Positions 41,577 through 50,519 are shown, counted from the stretch's first letter. The stretch is DNA of 64,000 nucleotides from Pseudooceanicola nanhaiensis (GCF_020171315.1 NZ_JAIUZP010000007.1:124001-188000); one strand, 5' to 3'. Numbers and translations: made by a program. Notes: a model not told the origin generated them from the letters alone.

Positions 41577-42395
41577 TCACTCCCCCAGCTTCGCGTGCAC
41601 CTCGTCGAGGTCGATCTCGCCCACCGGCAGCTTGTTCGCGGGGTTTTCGAAATCGTATTTGAACAGCCGGAAGTCGCGCTTGTAGATCTCGTAGACCAGA
41701 TGCATCGACAGGTCGTCGAAGTAGTCCTCGACCGGATGCGCGCGCTTGGGCCCGTGGCCCTCGCTCTCGTTGAAGCGCGGGATCTCGGCAAGGTTCACCG
41801 CATGGGGCGTCTCGATATTGTCGAGCACCTTCTGCATGCCTTCGTTGAACTTCTCGGTCCAGAAGATCTGATCGTAGCGCCCGCCGTTCAGGATGAAGGT
41901 CGAGACATGGCCCGAGGTGGCGGACCAGTGAATGTCCGGGTCCATCGGGCGGCGCCAGCGGATGCTGTCGCGGGCAAACAGCAGGAAGCGGCGGAAGCTC
42001 TTGATCTGATCGAACTCCCCGGTCCCGTCCGGGCCGCCCACGTCCACGCCGTACTTCTGCGTCAGCAGCGGCACGAGGTTGCCGCGATACCGGCGCCCGT
42101 TGCGCTGAACGCCGCAGATCTTGTCGAAATAGGACGACAGGATCCGGGTGTAGGGATTGCGCACGCAGGTGAAGGCATAGGACCTGTGGCCCGTCACATT
42201 CGCCTCGATTAGCGGCTGGGACTCTTCGAGCGCCCACTTGTGCAGCCCGTCCTTGGCGTCGTGGATGTCGCCGTCATAGAAGGTGCCGTGATCGGAATAA
42301 TAGAGAATCTGCCCGATGCTCGAGCAGGCGCATTTCGGCACCACGCGATAGACGACGCTCTCGCTTTCGGTCATCCATGTACCGGGGAAGCCCAT
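41577..42395 (-). CDS. Sulfotransferase family protein
   Basis: A 272-residue PAPS-dependent sulfotransferase of the Sulfotransfer_2 type. The 5-prime phosphosulfate loop is VPKCACSSIGQILYY at about 19-33, the 3-prime phosphate-binding segment is CVRNPYTRILSSYFDKI at about 77-93. The start at 42395 has GGAGG..AAGG upstream; the frame stays open far beyond it but that part is antisense to the glycosyltransferase. Divergent from that glycosyltransferase, so it probably sulfates the same surface glycan. Likely acts on a carbohydrate acceptor at the cytoplasmic side. Confidence 0.85.
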   Translation of the reverse strand: MGFPGTWMTESESVVYRVVPKCACSSIGQILYYSDHGTFYDGDIHDAKDGLHKWALEESQPLIEANVTGHRSYAFTCVRNPYTRILSSYFDKICGVQRNGRRYRGNLVPLLTQKYGVDVGGPDGTGEFDQIKSFRRFLLFARDSIRWRRPMDPDIHWSATSGHVSTFILNGGRYDQIFWTEKFNEGMQKVLDNIETPHAVNLAEIPRFNESEGHGPKRAHPVEDYFDDLSMHLVYEIYKRDFRLFKYDFENPANKLPVGEIDLDEVHAKLGE

Positions 42396-42557
42396 TCCTG
42401 CCTTACCTCCAAGGTCGCGGCGGTTGTCCCCGCCGCCTGTTGATACAGGGAAAGAACCAAACTTCCCGTATACTTTCAATCGCTGATGCGGGTTTCCCTG
42501 ACAGGCGTTCCTGCGTATCAAGGGGCGGAGCCCCATGCGGAGAGCCGTTGTCGCGAC

Positions 42558-44135
42558 ATGGCCACCATTGCCTTCATCCTGCTGTGCCACAAGGATCCGG
42601 CGGCGATCATTGATCAGGCCACCCGTCTGACGGCGGCGGGCGACTACATGGCGATTCACTTCGATGCCCGGGCACGGGCCGAAGATTACCAGAAGATCCG
42701 CAAGGCACTTGCCGACAACCCCCGTGTCACCTTTGCCCGCAAGCGGCTGAAATGCGGCTGGGGGGAATGGTCCCTCGTGGCGGCGACCCTGCAGGCAGTC
42801 GAGGCCGCGGCAGAGGCCTTCCCGCGGGCCACGCATTTCTACATGGTCTCGGGCGATTGCATGGCGATCAAGTCGGCCGAATATGCCCATGACTTCCTCG
42901 ACGCCGAGGAGGTGGATTACATCGAGAGCGCCGATTTCTTCAACGATGGCTGGATCAAGACCGGCATCAAGGAAGAGCGGCTGATCTACCGCCACTATCT
43001 CAACGAGCGGACCCACAAGTGGTGGTTCTACAAGTCGCTCGACTGGCAGCGCCGGTTGGGGCTGGCGCGCAAGATACCCGAGGATCTGCAGATGTGCATC
43101 GGGTCGCAGTGGTGGTGCCTGCGACGGCGCACGATCGAGGCGATCCTCGACTTCACCCGCGAACGCCGCGACGTGATGCGCTTCTTCCGCACCACGTGGA
43201 TCCCGGATGAGACCTTCTTTCAGACCGTCGTGCGCCACCTGATCCCGGAGCGCGAGATCCGTTCGCGCACGCTGACCTTCCTGATGTTTACCGAATACGG
43301 GATGCCGGTGAATTTCTACAACGATCACTATGACCTGCTCTTGAGCCAGGATTTCCTCTTTGCCCGGAAGATCAGCCCCGAGGCCCATGCCCTCAAGCGG
43401 CGGCTGGGGCAGCTCTATGCCGCCACGGGCGTCCGCTTTCAGGTCTCGAACGAGGGCCGGAATCTCTACAAGTTCCTCACCGGGCGGGGCCGGATCGGGC
43501 AGCGGTTCGCGCCACGGTTCTGGGAAACGGAAAGCACGCTGGGCCGCGACCGCGAGCTGATGATCGTGATCTGCAAGAAGTGGCACGTCGCCAAGCGGCT
43601 GATCGAGCGCATTCGCCAGAACACGAACCTCCCGGCCGTGGCCTATCTCTTCAACGAGGATCAGGCCGACCTGCCCGATCTCGGCGGGATCGAGGCCAAT
43701 GTCGCCAAGCGGACCCGCCACCGGCGCGCGCTGATGCGGATGCTCTTCGACTATTTCGACAGCGACCGGCTGGTCATCTGCATGGATCCTTCGGCGATCG
43801 ACCTGATGAACGACTTCTGCTCCGACCGGGCCGAAACGCGCCTGCTGGAGATGGAGTGCCAGTTCAGCGACGCCTTCCTCATCGGCCACGCCAAGCGCGT
43901 GGGTCTGGCCAGCGAGCAGACCCCGCAGGAGGCCCTGCGCCGGCTGCTGCCGACGCTTCGCAATGACATCGCCTTCGAGGCCGACAGCATCCGCGAGGCC
44001 GACTTCGACCACCATTACCGCCTGCGGGAAATCGACGGGCCCGAGCAACATGCCGAGGCCCTGATGCACTTCCTTGCGGTGCCCCGCCAGACGGCCGAGG
44101 ACATCGCCGATCTGGACCACCTCTTCAGCGACTGA
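42558..44135 (+). CDS. GT14-like (core-2/I-branching) glycosyltransferase with C-terminal extension
   Basis: A 525-residue protein. Residues 1 to about 270 resemble beta-1,6-N-acetylglucosaminyltransferases of the branching type: MATIAFILLCHKDPAAI, FPRATHFYMVSGDCMAIKS, IGSQWWCLRRRTIEAI and FFRTTWIPDETFFQTVV. The rest is a domain of unknown function common in Rhodobacterales, containing RELMIVICKKWHVAKRL and VAYLFNEDQADL, which looks nucleotide-related. The ATG at 42558 is preferred over 42486. Likely modifies an exopolysaccharide, together with the divergent sulfotransferase. Confidence 0.82.
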   Translation: MATIAFILLCHKDPAAIIDQATRLTAAGDYMAIHFDARARAEDYQKIRKALADNPRVTFARKRLKCGWGEWSLVAATLQAVEAAAEAFPRATHFYMVSGDCMAIKSAEYAHDFLDAEEVDYIESADFFNDGWIKTGIKEERLIYRHYLNERTHKWWFYKSLDWQRRLGLARKIPEDLQMCIGSQWWCLRRRTIEAILDFTRERRDVMRFFRTTWIPDETFFQTVVRHLIPEREIRSRTLTFLMFTEYGMPVNFYNDHYDLLLSQDFLFARKISPEAHALKRRLGQLYAATGVRFQVSNEGRNLYKFLTGRGRIGQRFAPRFWETESTLGRDRELMIVICKKWHVAKRLIERIRQNTNLPAVAYLFNEDQADLPDLGGIEANVAKRTRHRRALMRMLFDYFDSDRLVICMDPSAIDLMNDFCSDRAETRLLEMECQFSDAFLIGHAKRVGLASEQTPQEALRRLLPTLRNDIAFEADSIREADFDHHYRLREIDGPEQHAEALMHFLAVPRQTAEDIADLDHLFSD

Positions 44136-44145
44136 GGACGCAGCA

Positions 44146-44523
44146 ATGCCCTATACCTACGACGATCAGAACATCTTTGCCAAAATCCTGCGGGGCGAGA
44201 TCCCCAACAAGACCGTGATGGAGACCGAGCACACGCTGGCCTTCGAGGACATCCGCCCGCAGGCGCCGGTGCATGTGCTGGTGATCCCCAAGGGACCCTA
44301 TGTCACCTACGATCACTTCGCGCAGGAGGCCTCCGACGCCGAGATCGTGGATTTCACCCGCACCGTGGGCGCGGTCTGCGCCAAGATGGGCGTCAGCGCG
44401 GCCGAGGCGGCAGGCTGCCGCTTCATCTCCAACGCGGGCGACCACGGCGTGCAGGAAGTGCCGCACCTGCATATCCACATTCTCGGCGGGCGGCCCCTCG
44501 GCCGGATGCTCGCCCGGGATTGA
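44146..44523 (+). CDS. HIT-family (HinT-like) nucleotide phosphoramidase
   Basis: A 125-residue histidine-triad protein with the start NIFAKILRGEIPNK, the middle LAFEDIRPQAPVHVLVIPK and the triad VPHLHIHILGG at about 105-115. It hydrolyses AMP-lysine or other adenosine phosphoramidates. Ten bases separate it from the glycosyltransferase stop, so cotranscription is likely although function is general. Confidence 0.93.
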   Translation: MPYTYDDQNIFAKILRGEIPNKTVMETEHTLAFEDIRPQAPVHVLVIPKGPYVTYDHFAQEASDAEIVDFTRTVGAVCAKMGVSAAEAAGCRFISNAGDHGVQEVPHLHIHILGGRPLGRMLARD

Positions 44524-44576
44524 GCCGCGAGGGGCGGCCCGAGGGCGCGCTTTCCCTGCAACGTGATGCAAGTCTG

Positions 44577-44602
44577 AAGGGGCGGCTTCCGGGCCGCCCC
44601 TT
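44577..44602 (+). terminator. Terminator hairpin after the HIT gene
   Basis: AAGGGGCGGC (44577-44586) pairs exactly with GCCGCCCCTT (44593-44602). It lacks a long U-run but is followed by TTGACTTATT. The remaining leader up to the RNA helicase start (44843), about 240 bases, is probably a structured 5-prime UTR; I see no gene there. Confidence 0.6.
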
Positions 44603-44842
44603 GACTTATTGCGGGTCCGGCCTCATGTGGGCGGGGTAATCGCCGGCACTTTACCGGTTCGGGCCGCGCCCGATCCTGCGATACTTGTTTCCCGCAAGCA
44701 GTGTTCCTGTCTCGCGAAGGGGCTTTCGCGATTACGACCGTTGGCAATCCGGCCGCCGGTCTCATCGCAGCCCGATCCCCTGCCGCGCCCGGATGCGCGG
44801 CGCAAAAGGGACCCGCACCGCGGGCCCGAAAGGACCTATTAC

Positions 44843-46141
44843 ATGACCTTCGAAACGCTGGGGCTCGCCCCCTCCCTGCTCGCGCGCCTTGCAGAGCTGG
44901 AGCTGACGACCCCCACGCCGATTCAAACCCGCGCCATCCCCGAGGCGCTGGACGGCCGCGACGTGATGGGCCTCGCCCAGACCGGCACCGGCAAGACGCT
45001 GGCCTTCGGCCTGCCGATCGCCGACAAGCTGCTGCGCGACGGTGGCCGCTGCGCGCCGCGTCAGGCCCGCGCCCTCGTGCTGGCGCCGACCCGCGAACTG
45101 GCCAAGCAGATCCACGACAACCTGCGCGAGGTGCTGAAAGGCGCCCACCTGCGCAGCCAACTCGTCGTCGGCGGGGCCTCGGTCAACGCGCAGGCGCAGC
45201 GACTGGAGCGTGGCACCCACCTGCTGATCGCCACCCCGGGCCGCCTGATCGACCTGATGGACCGCCGCGCGATCGACCTGTCGGGCACCCGCCACCTCGT
45301 CCTGGACGAGGCGGACCAGATGCTCGACCTCGGCTTCATCCACGCGCTGCGCCGCATCGCGCGCGAGCTGCCGTCCGAGCGTCAGACGCTGCTCTTCTCG
45401 GCCACGATGCCCAAGCAGATGGAAGAGATCGCAGGCGCCTACCTGACCGATCCGGTGAAGATCGAGGTGACCCCTCCGGGCCGCACCGCCGACAAGGTCA
45501 CCCAATCGGTGGTCTTCGTCGAACAGGCGGCCCGCGTCGGCAAGCTGACCGGCCTGCTGGACGATCACCGCGAGGAACTGGCGCTGGTCTTCACCCGCAC
45601 CAAGCATGGCGCCGAGCGTCTGAGCCGCAAGCTGGAGCAGTCCGGTTTCGCCGTCGCCGCGATCCACGGCAACAAGTCGCAGGGTCAGCGCAACCGCGCG
45701 CTGGAGAACTTCCGTTCGGGCGAGGTCCGTGTGCTGGTGGCGACCGACGTGGCCGCGCGCGGCATCGACATTCCTGACGTGCGCCATGTCTACAACTTCG
45801 ATCTGCCCAACGTGGCCGACAACTACGTCCACCGTATCGGCCGCACCGCGCGCGCCGGGCGTGATGGCCGGGCGGTCAGCTTCGTCGGCATCGAAGAAAT
45901 GGGCGATCTGGTCGGCATCGAGAAGCTGATCGGTCAGGAGATCGAGACGCTGGAAGGCCACCGTCCCGAGGCACCCCGTGGCGGTCGCGGCAAGAGCGGC
46001 GGCAATGGCGGCGGTCGCGGTCGGCGCGGCGGCGGCGGTCAGGGCAAGCCCTCGGCGCAAGGCAAGCCGGGCGGTCAGGCCAAGAGCAACGGCGCCCGCA
46101 ACCGCCGGCGCAAGCCCTCGGGTCAGCGCAGCGCCGCGTGA
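44843..46141 (+). CDS. DEAD-box ATP-dependent RNA helicase (RhlE type)
   Basis: A 432-residue RNA helicase: Q motif FETLGLAPSLLARL..TPTPIQ, Walker A AQTGTGKT, PTRELAKQI, LVLDEADQML, LLFSATMPKQM, and motif VI HRIGRTARAG. The tail after residue 375 is rich in Gly, Arg and Lys (GGRGKSGGNGGGRGRRGGGG), typical of RhlE for RNA binding. The ATG at 44843 follows AAAGGACC. It remodels structured RNA, such as ribosome intermediates, probably important at low temperature. Confidence 0.93.
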   Translation: MTFETLGLAPSLLARLAELELTTPTPIQTRAIPEALDGRDVMGLAQTGTGKTLAFGLPIADKLLRDGGRCAPRQARALVLAPTRELAKQIHDNLREVLKGAHLRSQLVVGGASVNAQAQRLERGTHLLIATPGRLIDLMDRRAIDLSGTRHLVLDEADQMLDLGFIHALRRIARELPSERQTLLFSATMPKQMEEIAGAYLTDPVKIEVTPPGRTADKVTQSVVFVEQAARVGKLTGLLDDHREELALVFTRTKHGAERLSRKLEQSGFAVAAIHGNKSQGQRNRALENFRSGEVRVLVATDVAARGIDIPDVRHVYNFDLPNVADNYVHRIGRTARAGRDGRAVSFVGIEEMGDLVGIEKLIGQEIETLEGHRPEAPRGGRGKSGGNGGGRGRRGGGGQGKPSAQGKPGGQAKSNGARNRRRKPSGQRSAA

Positions 46142-46172
46142 TCGCGGATCGCAGGGTTTGAGAACTGGCATA

Positions 46173-46199
46173 GGCCCGGCTCGGTGAGCCGGGCCTTTT
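46173..46199 (+). terminator. Rho-independent terminator of the RNA helicase
   Basis: GGCCCGGCTC (46173-46182) pairs with GAGCCGGGCC (46186-46195) around GGT, followed by TTTT. Correct position and polarity for the helicase gene ending at 46141. Confidence 0.85.
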
Positions 46200-46225
46200 G
46201 CTGTCCCGCTGAGGCCAAACGCGAA

Positions 46226-46368
46226 GCCGCACATCGACGGCGCGCGCGGAGGCGATACTGTCCTCTCTGGCAGGCATTTTATATCAGCCACACACATCGT
46301 GTCCCATCGAGGGACCGCCCAGCCTCACCAAATCGCCGCCGCGTGGGAGCGCGCCGTCGATGCGCGGC
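46226..46368. repeat. 143-bp element bounded by 20-bp inverted repeats
   Basis: The left arm 46226-46245 and right arm 46349-46368 match inversely at 19 of 20 positions, including a 14-bp perfect core (CATCGACGGCGCGC). Just inside, 46245-46256 and 46332-46343 pair at 11 of 12. The centre is more AT-rich and contains no gene. Located in the 439-base gap 46142-46580 between helicase and trcR terminators. It could be a MITE-like or palindromic repeat element or a large RNA hairpin; no target-site duplication was recognised. Confidence 0.5.
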
Positions 46369-46519
46369 GGCCTGCGGCCTTGTCCCGCGCCGGCGGTTTT
46401 CTGGGCTAATGTAAGGAGCAGGGCATACCGGTATCGCGTTCGCTGGCGAGCGGCGCGGAGGCGGCATCTGGCGGTGCTGGAGCCAGCACCGGTCACTCGC
46501 ACACCCGCCCGCCGCAGCG

Positions 46520-46555
46520 CCCAAAGAAAAACCCCGGTTCCTGCGAACCGGGGTT
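46520..46555 (-). terminator. Rho-independent terminator of trcR
   Basis: AACCCCGGTTC (46530-46540) and GAACCGGGGTT (46545-46555) form a stem with loop CTGC. Reading on the minus strand a TTTTTCTTTGG run follows (46520-46534), giving a classic terminator 26 bases after the trcR stop. Confidence 0.85.
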
Positions 46556-46580
46556 TCCATCTTCAGCAATCCGCCGACGA

Positions 46581-47333
46581 TCAGGGCTGTTCGTCCTCGT
46601 CGTCGTGCTTGCCGCCGGGCAGCGAGAAGAAGCTGTCCGCGTCGGCGTAGTTCTTGTTGTCCTCGTCCTCGTCGTCATCATCGGAGAGCGAGAAGGTCTC
46701 GAGCCCTTCGATGGCCGTGGGGATGCGGGGCTCTGCCGGCATGTCGAGGCTCTGCTCGGTCGACAGCAGCTTGCGGCGCTCGTCGTCGGTCATGGCAGCG
46801 CCCTCGGCGGCCTTGGCGGCGGCGGCCTTCTGCACGGCGGCGTCCAGTTCCGACTGCTTGCACAGGCCAAGAGCGACGGGGTCGATCGGCTGCATGTTGG
46901 CGATGTTCCAGTGCGTCCGCTCGCGGATCGACTGGATCGTCGGCTTGGTGGTGCCCACCAGCTTGGAAATCTGGCCGTCGGTCAGCTCGGGGTGGAATTT
47001 CACCAGCCAGAGGATCGAGTTCGGACGGTCCTGCCGCTTGGACAGCGGGGTGTAGCGCGGGCCACGGCGCTTTTCCTCGCCCTGTGCGGCGGCGTTGAAC
47101 TTCAGCCGCAGCTTGTGCAGCGGGTCCTTCTCGGCGCGGTCGATCTCTTCCTGCGTCAGCTGGTTGTGGCCGATCGGGTCAAAGCCCTTCACACCGGTCG
47201 CAACGTCGCCGTCTGCAATGCCCTGGATCTCAAGCTCGTGCATGCCGGTGAAATCGGCGATCTGCTTGAAGGTCAGGGTCGTATTGTCCACCAGCCACAC
47301 GGCCGTGGCTTTTGCCATAAGCGGTTTTGCCAT
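46581..47333 (-). CDS. trcR: TrcR/DUF1013 cell-cycle transcriptional regulator
   Basis: A 250-residue protein of the alphaproteobacterial DUF1013 family, named TrcR in Caulobacter-type annotation. The first part WLVDNTTLTFKQIADFTGMHELEIQGIADGDV and the segment LTDGQISKLVGTTKPTIQSIRERTHW look like two helix-turn-helix units. The C-terminus is acidic and low-complexity (DDDDEDED). Start follows AAGGAGA. Probably essential and conserved; regulation of RNA polymerase or cell-cycle genes is known only by family association. Confidence 0.88.
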   Translation of the reverse strand: MAKPLMAKATAVWLVDNTTLTFKQIADFTGMHELEIQGIADGDVATGVKGFDPIGHNQLTQEEIDRAEKDPLHKLRLKFNAAAQGEEKRRGPRYTPLSKRQDRPNSILWLVKFHPELTDGQISKLVGTTKPTIQSIRERTHWNIANMQPIDPVALGLCKQSELDAAVQKAAAAKAAEGAAMTDDERRKLLSTEQSLDMPAEPRIPTAIEGLETFSLSDDDDEDEDNKNYADADSFFSLPGGKHDDEDEQP

Positions 47334-47475
47334 GTCGCGTCTCCTTCATCCAAAATGTCCCCGAACCAAAACTTTCCCGTTGCCTGACTTGCAGGCGGCA
47401 CCGTCTGGTGCAGGTTTCCGTTGTAGGGGAACTTGGCGCCTATATAGTCGGGCAAAGGCCGATTGGGAAGAGAGA

Positions 47476-48129
47476 ATGCGCCAAACGCTGATTTTGCTGG
47501 TCTTTGCGCTCTGTCTTGCGGGGGCCACCGCCCCCTCCGCCCGGGCCGAGGGAGCGCGCGCGGGCGACTTCGACTACTACCTCCTGTCGCTCAGCTGGTC
47601 GCCGACATGGTGTGCGCTGGAGGGCGCGCAGCGCGGCTCGCCGCAATGTGATCCCGGCAAGGGGTTCGGCTGGGTGCTGCACGGTCTCTGGCCGCAGAAC
47701 GAACGCGGCTATCCCTCCTACTGCAACACCACCGTGCGCAACCCGTCGAAGACGCAGACCGCTGCCATGGAAGACATCATGGGCGCGCCCGGCGTCGCCT
47801 GGTACCAGTGGAAGAAACACGGCCGCTGCGCCGGGCTGGAGCCGGAGGCCTATTTCGACCTCGCGCGCCGCGCCTATGCCAGCGTGACCCGCCCGCAGGT
47901 GCTGCGCGATCTGGGGCGCGACGTGACCCTGCCGGCCAAGGTGGTGGAGCAGGCCTTCCTCGAGGCCAATCCGCAGCTGGAGCCCGACATGATCACGATC
48001 ACCTGCCGGTCGCGCCGGATACAGGAGGCCCGCGTCTGCCTGACCCGCGATCTGGAGCCGCGCCGCTGCGGCGCCGACGTGATCCGCGACTGTTCCCAGA
48101 GCGATGCGTTGCTGGAGGCGGTGAACTAG
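47476..48129 (+). CDS. Ribonuclease T2 family protein (periplasmic)
   Basis: A 217-residue secreted endoribonuclease. Signal peptide MRQTLILLVFALCLAGATAPSARA ends near residue 24. Catalytic segments CAS I (FGWVLHGLWPQ, about 65-75) and CAS II (WYQWKKHGRC, about 108-117) hold the two active histidines and a lysine. Six or more cysteines suggest disulphides. It degrades RNA in the periplasm for nutrient use. Divergent from trcR. Confidence 0.92.
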   Translation: MRQTLILLVFALCLAGATAPSARAEGARAGDFDYYLLSLSWSPTWCALEGAQRGSPQCDPGKGFGWVLHGLWPQNERGYPSYCNTTVRNPSKTQTAAMEDIMGAPGVAWYQWKKHGRCAGLEPEAYFDLARRAYASVTRPQVLRDLGRDVTLPAKVVEQAFLEANPQLEPDMITITCRSRRIQEARVCLTRDLEPRRCGADVIRDCSQSDALLEAVN

Positions 48130-48154
48130 GGCGAATAATGCCCCGATGGTCGTC

Positions 48155-48176
48155 GGTCCGGGGCGGCCCCCGGACC
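48155..48176. terminator. Bidirectional terminator hairpin between convergent genes
   Basis: GGTCCGGGG (48155-48163) pairs with CCCCGGACC (48168-48176). It lies between the RNase T2 stop and the convergent quinone oxidoreductase stop. No U-run. Confidence 0.55.
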
Positions 48177-48187
48177 GTGATCCGGCC

Positions 48188-49180
48188 TCAGCCGACCTTC
48201 AGGACGATCTTGCCGATATGGCCCGAGCTTTCCATCCGCGCATGGGCCTCGGACGCCGCGTCGAGCGGGTACTCGCTGTCCATCACCGGGCCGATCCGGC
48301 CCGCGTCCAGCAGGGGCCAGACCTGCGCGCGCAGCTCCGCCGCGATCCGCGCCTTGGCGAGGTCGCTTTGCGGGCGCAGGGTGGAGCCGGTGATCGTCAG
48401 CCGTTTCACCATGACGAGGGCGAAATTCAGCGCCGCCTTGGGCCCCTGCAGGAAGGCGATCTGCACCAGCCGCCCGTCCTCGGCCATGGCTTTGACGTTG
48501 CGCGGGATATACTCGCCGCCGACCATGTCGAGGATCAGGTCGGCGCCCCCCGCCTTGCCCATGACCTCGACGAAATCCTCCTCGCGGTAGTTGATCGCGC
48601 GCTCGGCCCCAAGCTCCAGGCAGGCCGCGCATTTCTCCTCGGACCCGGCGGTGACGAAGACCCGTGCGCCAAAGGCCCGCGCCAGCTGGATCGCCGTCGT
48701 CCCGATCCCGGAGGAGCCGCCGTGGACGAGGAACCGCTCGCCCGCCTTCAACCCGCCGCGCATGAAGACGTTGGACCAGACGGTGAAGAAGGTCTCGGGC
48801 AGGCAGGCGGCCTCGTTCAGGCCCATGCCCGCGGGCACGGGCAGGCAATGGGCGGCGGGCGTCGCCACGTATTCCGCATAGCCGCCACCGGGCAGAAGGG
48901 CGCAGACCTGCGTGCCCACGCTGGGCCAGCCGACGCCTTCGCCCACGGCCACCACCTCGCCCGCAGCTTCCAGCCCGGGCAGATCGCTGGCACCGGGGGG
49001 CGGGGCATAGCTGCCCGCGCGCTGCAATGCATCGGGGCGGTTCACACCCGCATAGGCCACGCGGATCACCACCTGCCCCGGTCCGGGGGCGGGGACGGGC
49101 CGGGTGACCGGCGTCAGCACCTCGGGGCCGCCGGGGGCCGAGATCTCGACCGCGCGCATGGTTTCGGGAAGCACGGACAT
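48188..49180 (-). CDS. NAD(P)H quinone oxidoreductase (zinc-independent MDR family)
   Basis: A 330-residue medium-chain reductase of the quinone oxidoreductase / PIG3 type. The catalytic part starts MRAVEISAPGGPEVL; the NADPH domain shows LVHGGSSGIGTTAIQLARAFGARVFVTAGS near 147-176. The zinc-binding residues of alcohol dehydrogenases are absent. Start at 49180 has AGGAGGAG upstream. One-electron or two-electron reduction of quinones is the family role; physiological substrate unknown. Confidence 0.9.
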   Translation of the reverse strand: MSVLPETMRAVEISAPGGPEVLTPVTRPVPAPGPGQVVIRVAYAGVNRPDALQRAGSYAPPPGASDLPGLEAAGEVVAVGEGVGWPSVGTQVCALLPGGGYAEYVATPAAHCLPVPAGMGLNEAACLPETFFTVWSNVFMRGGLKAGERFLVHGGSSGIGTTAIQLARAFGARVFVTAGSEEKCAACLELGAERAINYREEDFVEVMGKAGGADLILDMVGGEYIPRNVKAMAEDGRLVQIAFLQGPKAALNFALVMVKRLTITGSTLRPQSDLAKARIAAELRAQVWPLLDAGRIGPVMDSEYPLDAASEAHARMESSGHIGKIVLKVG

Positions 49181-49257
49181 GGCTCTCCTCCTGTCGTCGT
49201 CTTCTGAATTGGGGAAGGGGCCCGGCACCCGGACCCCGCAGGCAGGCGCGTGGCGGC

Positions 49258-49965
49258 TCAGTGCGACCAGCGGCCCGGCAGGCCGGTGCCGTTGCCCGGC
49301 GCACGGATCTTGCCGATCAGTGCCAGCGGCCCGGCCAGCACGGTCTGCGCCAGCTTGTTCTCGCGCAGGCTGGCCTTGGTCTTCTCGATTCGCATCACGC
49401 CCTCGATCCGGCGGTCGAGGAAGTCCCAGGTCGCCTTGTGGCCCTCGCTGTCATCGCCCAGCCAGTAGAGCACGGTGGCCCCGTAGACCCCCGAAAGCGT
49501 GGCGCGCTTGGTGTACCAGTTCACGTCCTGCGAGGTATCGCCAAGCGCGGTCCAGATCCGGTCCGCCGTCTGCCAGATCGCCCGCGCGCCATCGGCGGCA
49601 TGCTGCGGCAGGGAGAAGAGCGTCGAGCCCCGGCGCACCAGTTCCTTGTCCGCATCCTCCAGCCGCAGCCGGATCGCCAAGGCAACCCGGTCGGAATACC
49701 GCATATCCGACAGGTCCTTGGCGGCCATGGCCTTCATCATCTCCGCGTCACCCCGGGCGTGGTAGGCCAGGGCCAGGTCCACTGCGCCGCGCGGATAGAG
49801 CGCCCGCGCCAGCTCGGGACCGACGCCCGCATCCTCGGCCGCGGCGCGGAACGTCGTCTCGGACCAGCCGTCGAAGGGGACGTGCATCAGGGCGGCATCC
49901 AGCAGCGCCTCGCTGGGCGACGGGGTGGCGGTCTGGCTCTCGGCTTGGGTCTCGGTGGTGGACAT
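49258..49965 (-). CDS. coq9: COQ9-family ubiquinone biosynthesis protein
   Basis: A 235-residue helical protein of the COQ9 family. The N-terminal TetR-like part LLDAALMHVPFDGWSETTFRAAAEDAGV is followed by the COQ9 domain (SDRVALAIRLRLE; WYTKRATLSGVYGATVLYWLGDDSEG; FLDRRIEGVMRIEKTK). COQ9 binds lipids and presents ubiquinone precursors to the COQ7 hydroxylase. Start is preceded by GGAGG. Seventy-seven bases separate its stop from the quinone oxidoreductase start, so the two may be cotranscribed. Confidence 0.9.
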   Translation of the reverse strand: MSTTETQAESQTATPSPSEALLDAALMHVPFDGWSETTFRAAAEDAGVGPELARALYPRGAVDLALAYHARGDAEMMKAMAAKDLSDMRYSDRVALAIRLRLEDADKELVRRGSTLFSLPQHAADGARAIWQTADRIWTALGDTSQDVNWYTKRATLSGVYGATVLYWLGDDSEGHKATWDFLDRRIEGVMRIEKTKASLRENKLAQTVLAGPLALIGKIRAPGNGTGLPGRWSH

Positions 49966-49998
49966 GTGGGCCTCCGGTGGGGCTAGGGCTGTTCTGTC

Positions 49999-50027
49999 TT
50001 GATAAATAGGGCGACCGCTGCTATACG
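49999..50027 (+). promoter_or_regulatory. Predicted sigma-70 promoter of rpsU
   Basis: TTGATA (49999-50004) and TATACG (50022-50027) are separated by 17 bases, 54 bases before the rpsU start. This is the best-looking housekeeping promoter in the window. Confidence 0.6.
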
Positions 50028-50080
50028 GCCACCTCCTGCAATTTCATGCAACTCTAACTTAGGAAGGTGGTGACAACCAC

Positions 50081-50287
50081 ATGCAGGTCTCTGTTCGCGA
50101 CAACAATGTCGATCAGGCGCTCCGCGCCCTGAAGAAAAAGCTGCAGCGCGAAGGCGTTTTCCGCGAAATGAAGCTCAAGCAACATTTCGAGAAGCCGTCC
50201 GAGAAGAAAGCGCGCGAGAAGGCTGAAGCAGTTCGCCGTGCCCGCAAGCTGGCACGCAAAAAAGCGCAACGCGAAGGTCTCCTCTGA
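50081..50287 (+). CDS. rpsU: 30S ribosomal protein S21
   Basis: A 68-residue basic protein: [31 protein letters not shown] and a long lysine/arginine-rich helix ([24 protein letters not shown]). Full length and typical of alphaproteobacterial S21. Preceded by GGAAGGTGG and a sigma-70-like promoter. It stands alone. Confidence 0.97.
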   Translation: MQVSVRDNNVDQALRALKKKLQREGVFREMKLKQHFEKPSEKKAREKAEAVRRARKLARKKAQREGLL

Positions 50288-50321
50288 GTTTTTCCTCAGA
50301 CGAACACCAAGCTATTCGACG

Positions 50322-50349
50322 ACCCCCGTGGCCCGGCCCCGGGGGTTTG
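50322..50349 (+). terminator. Terminator of rpsU
   Basis: ACCCCC (50322-50327) pairs with GGGGGT (50341-50346) with inner GC pairs in between, followed by TTGTC-type U-richness. Weak but rightly placed. Confidence 0.5.
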
Positions 50350-50519
50350 TCATTTCTGGGGGCCCGGTTCTGAGCGGCCCCAGCCCACCGGATCCCGTCA
50401 AGCGGCGCATCTCTCTTTCAGGCAAAGCTCGGCCTGCCGGCCCTCGCGACTGCGCATTCTTGCACAGCGGTCCAGCGCCCTGCTCGGTGCAGATGTCCAG
50501 CAGGCGTCCTGCAGGCGCC

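Noticed and set aside
41577-44120. Single giant minus-strand protein of 847 residues
   Set aside because: Only the last 272 residues match a sulfotransferase; the rest is antisense to the glycosyltransferase, and a good ribosome site precedes the ATG at 42395.
44603-44842. Riboswitch or small RNA in the leader of the RNA helicase
   Set aside because: Local hairpins occur, as in any GC-rich DNA, but no known riboswitch core was recognised.
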